Translations under genes and position numbers: made by a program
Assembly: GCA_002423705.1 (NCBI GenBank)
Contig: DINW01000073.1
Span: 135,349-145,786 of the forward strand
Direction: 5' to 3'
Length of the DNA stretch: 10,438 nucleotides
Source of the DNA: Clostridium sp. UBA5530
GTDB lineage: Bacteria > Bacillota > Clostridia > Clostridiales > Clostridiaceae
Shown here: piece after piece, positions 5,822 to 10,438 of the stretch
Position numbering within the stretch: the first letter of the stretch is position 1
How the letters are laid out: each line of letters opens with the position of its first letter
Notes under the pieces: generated by a model
Told to the model about the DNA's origin: nothing
What the model saw: the letters and a program-made list of their open reading frames with translations, nothing else
The model's database searches: none

Positions 5822-6742
5822 ATGGAGACTAAAATAGATGAAAAGCCCTTTGAATTAGTTTCAAAGGCAGAAAAAAGTATAGATGATATTCAAAGACCGA
5901 GTATAGGATATTGGAAAGATGCTTGGAGAAGATTAAGAAAAAATAAACTATCTATGATATCCTTAGGATTTATATTATTTGTAAGTATTGCATGCATATT
6001 AATACCTTATTTTTCTAAATATGACTATTTTAGCAATAACTTTTCTGTAGCAAATCAATTGCCAGATAAGGCCCATTGGTTTGGAACCGATGAATTTGGA
6101 AGAGATATATTTGTAAGGGTTATGTATGGAGCTAGATATTCTTTATTAGTAGCTTATATAGCTTCAATATTGAACTTAGTAATAGGAGTAATATATGGAG
6201 GTATATCTGGATATTTGGGCGGTATATTAGATACTGTTATGATGAGAATAGTGGATATATTATATTCAATTCCTATGATGATTTACGTTATTTTACTTAT
6301 GGTTGTATTGGGACCAGGAATTAAAAGTATAATAATAGCATTGACTATATCCTATTGGTTATCCATGGCGAGAATTGTTAGAGGAGAAGTATTACAGTTA
6401 AAAGAACAAGAATTTGTATTGGCAGCGAAGGTGTTAGGGGCTTCTAAAACAAGAATTCTTTTAAGACATCTTATTCCCAATTGTATAGGACCTATTATAG
6501 TAACTCTTGCTCTTCAAATACCAACAGCAATTTTTACTGAATCTTTTTTAAGCTTTTTGGGTTTAGGAATTCAACCTCCGAAGGCTTCCTGGGGAACGCT
6601 AACATCAGAGGCTTTAACAGGATATAATTCTTACCCCTATCAGCTATTATTTCCATCAATGGCAATATGCTTAACTATGCTTGCATTTAATTTACTTGGT
6701 GATGGATTACGAGATGCGCTAGATCCAAAGCTTAAAAGGTAA
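5822..6742 (+). CDS. oppC: oligopeptide ABC transporter permease OppC
   Basis: Second channel subunit, 306 residues, with ATG at 5822 behind AGGAGGGG; an in-frame TTG at 5801 inside oppB runs through that Shine-Dalgarno and is rejected. The cytoplasmic N-terminus ends in WKDAWRRLRKNKLSMIS (31-47), the OppC_N signature, before membrane segment 1 (about 44-62). HWFGTDEFGRDIFVRVMYGAR at 85-105 is the diagnostic OppC/DppC loop before the core permease domain. The EAA loop is EQEFVLAAKVLGASKTRI at 195-212, and SFLSFLGLGIQPP at 241-253 is the conserved periplasmic-side segment. It ends GDGLRDALDPKLKR, a classic family C-terminus. It starts 10 bases after oppB and ends 13 bases before oppD, so it is clearly co-transcribed. 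Confidence 0.95.
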   Translation: METKIDEKPFELVSKAEKSIDDIQRPSIGYWKDAWRRLRKNKLSMISLGFILFVSIACILIPYFSKYDYFSNNFSVANQLPDKAHWFGTDEFGRDIFVRVMYGARYSLLVAYIASILNLVIGVIYGGISGYLGGILDTVMMRIVDILYSIPMMIYVILLMVVLGPGIKSIIIALTISYWLSMARIVRGEVLQLKEQEFVLAAKVLGASKTRILLRHLIPNCIGPIIVTLALQIPTAIFTESFLSFLGLGIQPPKASWGTLTSEALTGYNSYPYQLLFPSMAICLTMLAFNLLGDGLRDALDPKLKR

Positions 6743-6755
6743 TGGGAGGAATAAA

Positions 6756-7757
6756 ATGGACAATTTATTGGAAATAAATAATTTAAAAACTTCTTTCTAC
6801 ACTGGTGTTGGAGAAGTGCAAGCTGTTAGAGGAATAACCTTTGATCTTAGAAAGGGAGAAGCATTGGGAATAGTTGGAGAGTCAGGAAGTGGGAAAAGTG
6901 TAACAATGATGTCTCTTATGGGATTGCTACCAGATAATAGCAAAATAGTGGAAGGGGATATTAACTTTGATGGAACTATAATAAGTAGTTTGAAAGAAAA
7001 AGACATGCAGAAGATAAGAGGTAATGAGATAGGGATGATATTTCAAGAGCCTATGACTTCCTTGAATCCATTATATTCCATAGGAAATCAATTAATGGAG
7101 CCTTTAATAAAGCATAAAAATATGAAAAAGGAAGAGGCCTTTAAGACCGCTGTAAATATTCTAAATCTTGTAGGAATACCTAGTAGTGAAAAAAGAATGA
7201 AGCAATATCCCCATGAATTTTCAGGAGGGATGAGACAACGTGTAATGATAGCTATGGCTATATGTTGCAATCCAAAATTATTAATAGCGGATGAACCCAC
7301 AACGGCTTTAGATGTTACGATTCAGGCTCAGATATTAGAGCTAATGAAGGATCTAAAAAATAAGATAAATATGTCTATTATACTTATAACTCATGACTTA
7401 GGCATAGTTGCAGATTTGTGCCAAAGAATAAATGTTATGTACGGTGGGGTTTTGGTGGAAAAAGGAACTGTAGAGGACATATTTTATAGTAGCAGGCATC
7501 CATATACTAAAGGATTATTACGAAGCATCCCTAATCCAAATAAAATAGTAAGGGAAAGATTGAAGCCTATAGAAGGACAACCACCAGATTTATTTAATCC
7601 TCCAAAGGGGTGTCCATTTGCCCCAAGGTGTAGTAAAACCATGAGAATATGCTTATCTTCTCCTCCACCTTTATTTAATATAGAAGGCGAACATTTTTCA
7701 GCCTGCTACTTAAATCATATTGAAGCACCAAAGATTTCATGGGAGGAGGATTTATAA
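6756..7757 (+). CDS. oppD: oligopeptide ABC transporter ATP-binding protein OppD
   Basis: One of the two cytoplasmic ATPases that drive peptide import through OppBC; 333 residues, ATG at 6756 after GGGAGGA (6744-6750). Motifs: Walker A GESGSGKS at 41-48, Q-loop Gln97 (FQEPMTSLNP), ABC signature FSGGM at 155-159, Walker B LLIADE with catalytic Glu180, D-loop ALD at 184-186 and switch His213 (THDLG). All ATPase residues are present, so it should be active. The C-terminal oligopeptide-transporter domain (about 230-333) holds HPYTKGLL and four cysteines, Cys286, Cys292, Cys299 and Cys317, the pattern linked in some relatives to an iron-sulfur cluster. The adjoining oppF start overlaps the last base of its TAA stop. 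Confidence 0.95.
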   Translation: MDNLLEINNLKTSFYTGVGEVQAVRGITFDLRKGEALGIVGESGSGKSVTMMSLMGLLPDNSKIVEGDINFDGTIISSLKEKDMQKIRGNEIGMIFQEPMTSLNPLYSIGNQLMEPLIKHKNMKKEEAFKTAVNILNLVGIPSSEKRMKQYPHEFSGGMRQRVMIAMAICCNPKLLIADEPTTALDVTIQAQILELMKDLKNKINMSIILITHDLGIVADLCQRINVMYGGVLVEKGTVEDIFYSSRHPYTKGLLRSIPNPNKIVRERLKPIEGQPPDLFNPPKGCPFAPRCSKTMRICLSSPPPLFNIEGEHFSACYLNHIEAPKISWEEDL

Positions 7758-8728
7758 TGGAAAAAACCTTATTAGAGGTAAAGGGATTAAAGAAATATTT
7801 TCCAATTAAAAAGGCTTTTTTTAAAAAACAAAGTTACTTAAAAGCAGTAGATGATATATCTTTTACTTTAAAAGATGGGGAGACTTTAGGATTAGTAGGG
7901 GAGTCTGGCTGCGGTAAAACTACAGCAGGGAGAACCATTATAAGATTATACTCGCCTACAGCGGGGCAGATAATATACGAAGGAATGGATATAGCCAAGT
8001 TAAAAGAAGAAAATATAATTCAATTTAGAAAAAAAATACAAATGATTTTTCAAGATCCCTATGCCTCTTTAGATGGAAGAATGACTGTAGGAGATATAAT
8101 AGGAGAGGCAATGGATATACACAAACTTTATAGAGGAGGTGAAAAAAAAGACAAGATAGAGGAGCTTTTAACTATGGTAGGACTTAATAGATCCTACATT
8201 AATAGATATGCTCATGAGTTCTCAGGTGGACAAAGACAAAGAATAGGAATAGCAAGAGCACTAGCTGTTGATCCTAAGTTTGTAATATGTGATGAGCCAA
8301 TATCTGCATTAGATGTTTCTATACAAGCTCAAGTGGTAAATATGCTAGAAGAATTGCAAGAAAAATTAGGATTAACTTATCTATTTATAGCTCATGATTT
8401 ATCTATGGTAAAGCATATTTCTGATAGAATAGGAGTCATGTATTTAGGAAAATTTGCAGAACTTGGTGAAAGTAACGAAATATATACGAACCCACTACAT
8501 CCCTATACACAAGCTCTCTTATCGTCTATTCCAATTCCTGATCCACTAGGAACAAGAAAAAGAGAAAGAATCGTGCTTCATGGGGAGATACCTTCTCCAA
8601 TTGACCCACCTTCAGGTTGTAGATTTAGAGGAAGATGTAAGTATGCTAAAGATATATGTAGTAAAGAAGAACCTGAAATGAAAGATATAGGTAATAATCA
8701 TTTTGTAGCATGTCATTTATATAAATAA
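7757..8728 (+). CDS. oppF: oligopeptide ABC transporter ATP-binding protein OppF
   Basis: Second ATPase of the importer, 323 residues. ATG at 7757 sits behind GGGAGGAGGA (7741-7750) and overlaps the oppD stop as TAATG; an upstream in-frame ATG at 7739 would swallow the Shine-Dalgarno. Motifs: the OppF-type insert LKKYFPIKKAFFKK at 11-24, Walker A GESGCGKT at 48-55, Gln99 (FQDPYASLDGRMTV), FSGGQ at 155-159, Walker B FVICDE with Glu180, ALD at 184-186 and His213 (AHDLS). HPYTQALLSS at 248-257 and the Cys pattern Cys288, Cys294, Cys301, Cys319 form the OppF C-terminal domain. With OppD it makes the heterodimeric motor. The TAA stop runs into the AAGGAGG of oppA. Confidence 0.95.
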   Translation: MEKTLLEVKGLKKYFPIKKAFFKKQSYLKAVDDISFTLKDGETLGLVGESGCGKTTAGRTIIRLYSPTAGQIIYEGMDIAKLKEENIIQFRKKIQMIFQDPYASLDGRMTVGDIIGEAMDIHKLYRGGEKKDKIEELLTMVGLNRSYINRYAHEFSGGQRQRIGIARALAVDPKFVICDEPISALDVSIQAQVVNMLEELQEKLGLTYLFIAHDLSMVKHISDRIGVMYLGKFAELGESNEIYTNPLHPYTQALLSSIPIPDPLGTRKRERIVLHGEIPSPIDPPSGCRFRGRCKYAKDICSKEEPEMKDIGNNHFVACHLYK

Positions 8729-8739
8729 GGAGGATATAT

Positions 8740-10395
8740 ATGGGTAGAAAAAAATTATTAAAAATTGCGTTAATTGTTTCATCCCTATCATTAGTGGTAT
8801 CTTCTTTGGCAGGTTGTGGTGATTCAGAAGCTAATAAACCTAAAACCCAAAGGGAACAAACCATAGTTTATAATTTAGCAGTAGATCCTAAGAGTATAGA
8901 TCCAGCTAAAAACAATGCAGTGGATGGTGCAACTGTACTTTCTAATGCATTTGAAGGTTTGATGAGAATAGATAATAACGATAAAATAGTAAATGGAGTT
9001 GCAGAAAAATACGAAATGTCAAAGGATGGCTTAAATTACACATTTACTTTAAGAAAGGATGCTAAGTGGTCTGATGGAAAGGCTGTAACAGCACAAGATT
9101 TTGAATATGCTTGGAAAAGAGCATTAAAAAAAGAAACTGCAGCAGAATATGCTTATCAACTATATTATATAAAAAATGGTCAAAAATATAATAAAAATCA
9201 GGTAACAGAGGATCAAGTAGGAGTAAAAGCAGAAAATGACACAACTTTAAAAGTAACATTAGAATCTCCAACTAGCTATTTCTTAGATTTAATGGCATTT
9301 CCAACCTATTTTCCAGTAAGAAAGGATGTAGTAGAAAAGGCACCAGATACTTGGGCTACAGTACCAGAAACTTATATATGTAATGGACCTTTTAAAATGG
9401 CAGAATGGAAGGCTAAGGATAGTTTAACCTTTGTAAAAAACGAAAACTATTGGGATGCTAAATCAGTTAAATTAAATAAAATTGTTTATAAAATGATAGT
9501 AGATGCAAATACCTATTTATCGGCATTTAAAACAGGAGACTTAGATTTTATAGAAACTCCACCTAATCAAGAAACACCTCAGTTGTTAAAAGATAAAGTA
9601 GCAGAAATAACTCCGAATTTAGGGACTTATTTCTATGTAATAAATATGACTGACAAAGCAAAACAGTTGGATCCAGAAGCAGCAAAAGTATTGCAAGATG
9701 TAAGGGTAAGAAAAGCTTTAACAAATGCTATAGATAGAAAAGTTCTAGTTGAAAATGTTACTAAAGGTGGACAAACTCCTGCCATGAGTTTTGTACCTAA
9801 GGGAATCCCTGATGCTAACGGTAAAGCATTTGCTGAAAAGGAGTATTTTAAACCAACAGGAGATATAGAGCTTGCTAAAAAGTTATTAGCAGAAGCAGGA
9901 TATCCTGATGGAAAGAACTTCCCTAAAGTAACCTTTGTTTATAATGATAATGAAGTTCATCAAAAGGTAGCCCAAGCTGTTCAGGATATGTGGAAAAAGA
10001 ACCTTAATATAGAGATAGAACTTAAAAAGGAAGAATGGAAAGTATTTCAAGCTACCAGAACAGACAAAAATTATTTAATGGCAAGACATGGGTGGTTAGG
10101 AGACTATGTGGACCCTATGACCTTCTTAGATGTATTTGAAACTGATTCTGGAAACAATGATGCAGGGTATTCAAATAAGGAATATGATAAATATATAGAA
10201 TTGGCTAAAAAGGAAGTTGATCCAACAAAGAGAAGTGAATATCTTCATAAAGCAGAGGATATATTAATGGAAGATATGCCAATAATACCTATGTATTATT
10301 ATACAAATGTTTTGTGCATAAAAGATTATGTTAAGAATGTTCATAAGTCTCCATTAGGCTTTGTATTCTTTAGAGATGCATATATACAAAATTAG
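8740..10395 (+). CDS. oppA: oligopeptide-binding lipoprotein OppA
   Basis: The extracellular substrate-binding protein (SBP family 5) that captures peptides and hands them to OppBC. The 551-residue protein starts at ATG 8740 after AAGGAGG (8727-8733). Residues 1-25 are a lipoprotein signal peptide: basic GRKKLLK, a hydrophobic core and lipobox LAGC with the lipid-modified Cys26, so it should be anchored to the outer face of the membrane. After a short polar linker come LAVDPKSIDPAKN (46-58), LSNAFEGLMRID (67-78) and TFTLRKDAKWSDGKAVTAQDF (101-121), diagnostic of OppA/DppA-type proteins. The length is typical of OppA and the frame is intact to a TAG at 10393-10395. It is last in the operon with only 11 bases after oppF, without an internal hairpin or obvious promoter. 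Peptide specificity cannot be read from the sequence. Confidence 0.95.
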   Translation: MGRKKLLKIALIVSSLSLVVSSLAGCGDSEANKPKTQREQTIVYNLAVDPKSIDPAKNNAVDGATVLSNAFEGLMRIDNNDKIVNGVAEKYEMSKDGLNYTFTLRKDAKWSDGKAVTAQDFEYAWKRALKKETAAEYAYQLYYIKNGQKYNKNQVTEDQVGVKAENDTTLKVTLESPTSYFLDLMAFPTYFPVRKDVVEKAPDTWATVPETYICNGPFKMAEWKAKDSLTFVKNENYWDAKSVKLNKIVYKMIVDANTYLSAFKTGDLDFIETPPNQETPQLLKDKVAEITPNLGTYFYVINMTDKAKQLDPEAAKVLQDVRVRKALTNAIDRKVLVENVTKGGQTPAMSFVPKGIPDANGKAFAEKEYFKPTGDIELAKKLLAEAGYPDGKNFPKVTFVYNDNEVHQKVAQAVQDMWKKNLNIEIELKKEEWKVFQATRTDKNYLMARHGWLGDYVDPMTFLDVFETDSGNNDAGYSNKEYDKYIELAKKEVDPTKRSEYLHKAEDILMEDMPIIPMYYYTNVLCIKDYVKNVHKSPLGFVFFRDAYIQN

Positions 10396-10438
10396 TTAAA
10401 ATCATAAAAAGGGAGTGTGTGAAATTTTTTCTGTAAAT

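Noticed and set aside
6797..9271. Minus-strand open frames of about 70 codons within oppD, oppF and oppA
   Set aside because: All are antisense to intact, highly conserved genes and lack start signals.
10396..10438. Terminator or next gene start after oppA
   Set aside because: GGGAG followed by GTG is present, but the frame stops after five codons; the A-run and T-run could pair weakly without a G-C core, and the window ends too soon to judge.

Overview
The window looks like chromosomal DNA of a low-GC, Gram-positive, spore-forming clostridium. The evidence is a strongly A+T-rich base composition with A/T-ending codons, strong purine-rich ribosome binding sites before nearly every gene, a PdaB-type sporulation polysaccharide deacetylase, a DapH/PatA pair for diaminopimelate synthesis, and lipoprotein-based peptide uptake. 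All genes are ordinary housekeeping or nutritional genes. I see no phage, IS element, CRISPR array, tRNA, rRNA or defence system.

Left part (1-2565). The 3' end of a YVTN/YncE-like beta-propeller gene runs in from the left edge and meets a convergent DUF4364 winged-helix gene; their stop codons overlap in the 4-base string TTAA. Divergent from the DUF4364 gene is a pdaB-like deacetylase whose best start codon is AUA: it sits behind a perfect Shine-Dalgarno and no AUG, GUG or UUG is in range. Next comes a tandem-OB single-stranded-DNA-binding-like gene with its own promoter, closed by a 12-bp perfect hairpin that also ends dapH from the other side.

Middle part (2566-4881). dapH (minus) and a patA-type aminotransferase (plus) diverge from a 170-bp AT-rich control region. 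It holds a perfect 15-bp palindrome with a third copy of the same hexamer nearby, and a separate 14-bp inverted repeat flanking a TATAAT box. The two enzymes are consecutive transamination-route partners in the N-acetyl branch of meso-diaminopimelate/lysine synthesis; the third enzyme of that branch (the deacetylase) is not in the window. A 292-bp non-coding stretch with two hairpins and a predicted promoter separates patA from the next operon.

Right part (4882-10395). A complete, tightly packed oppBCDFA operon encodes an oligopeptide ABC importer: two permeases, two ATPases and a lipoprotein substrate-binding protein, in that order. Genes overlap by one base or lie 10-13 bases apart, and several stop codons lie in or next to the Shine-Dalgarno of the next gene, so the operon is probably translationally coupled. 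The last 43 bases hold no recognisable feature.

The most interesting points are the apparent AUA start of the pdaB-like gene and the two dyad elements between dapH and patA. I found no convincing evidence of a previously undescribed multi-gene system.
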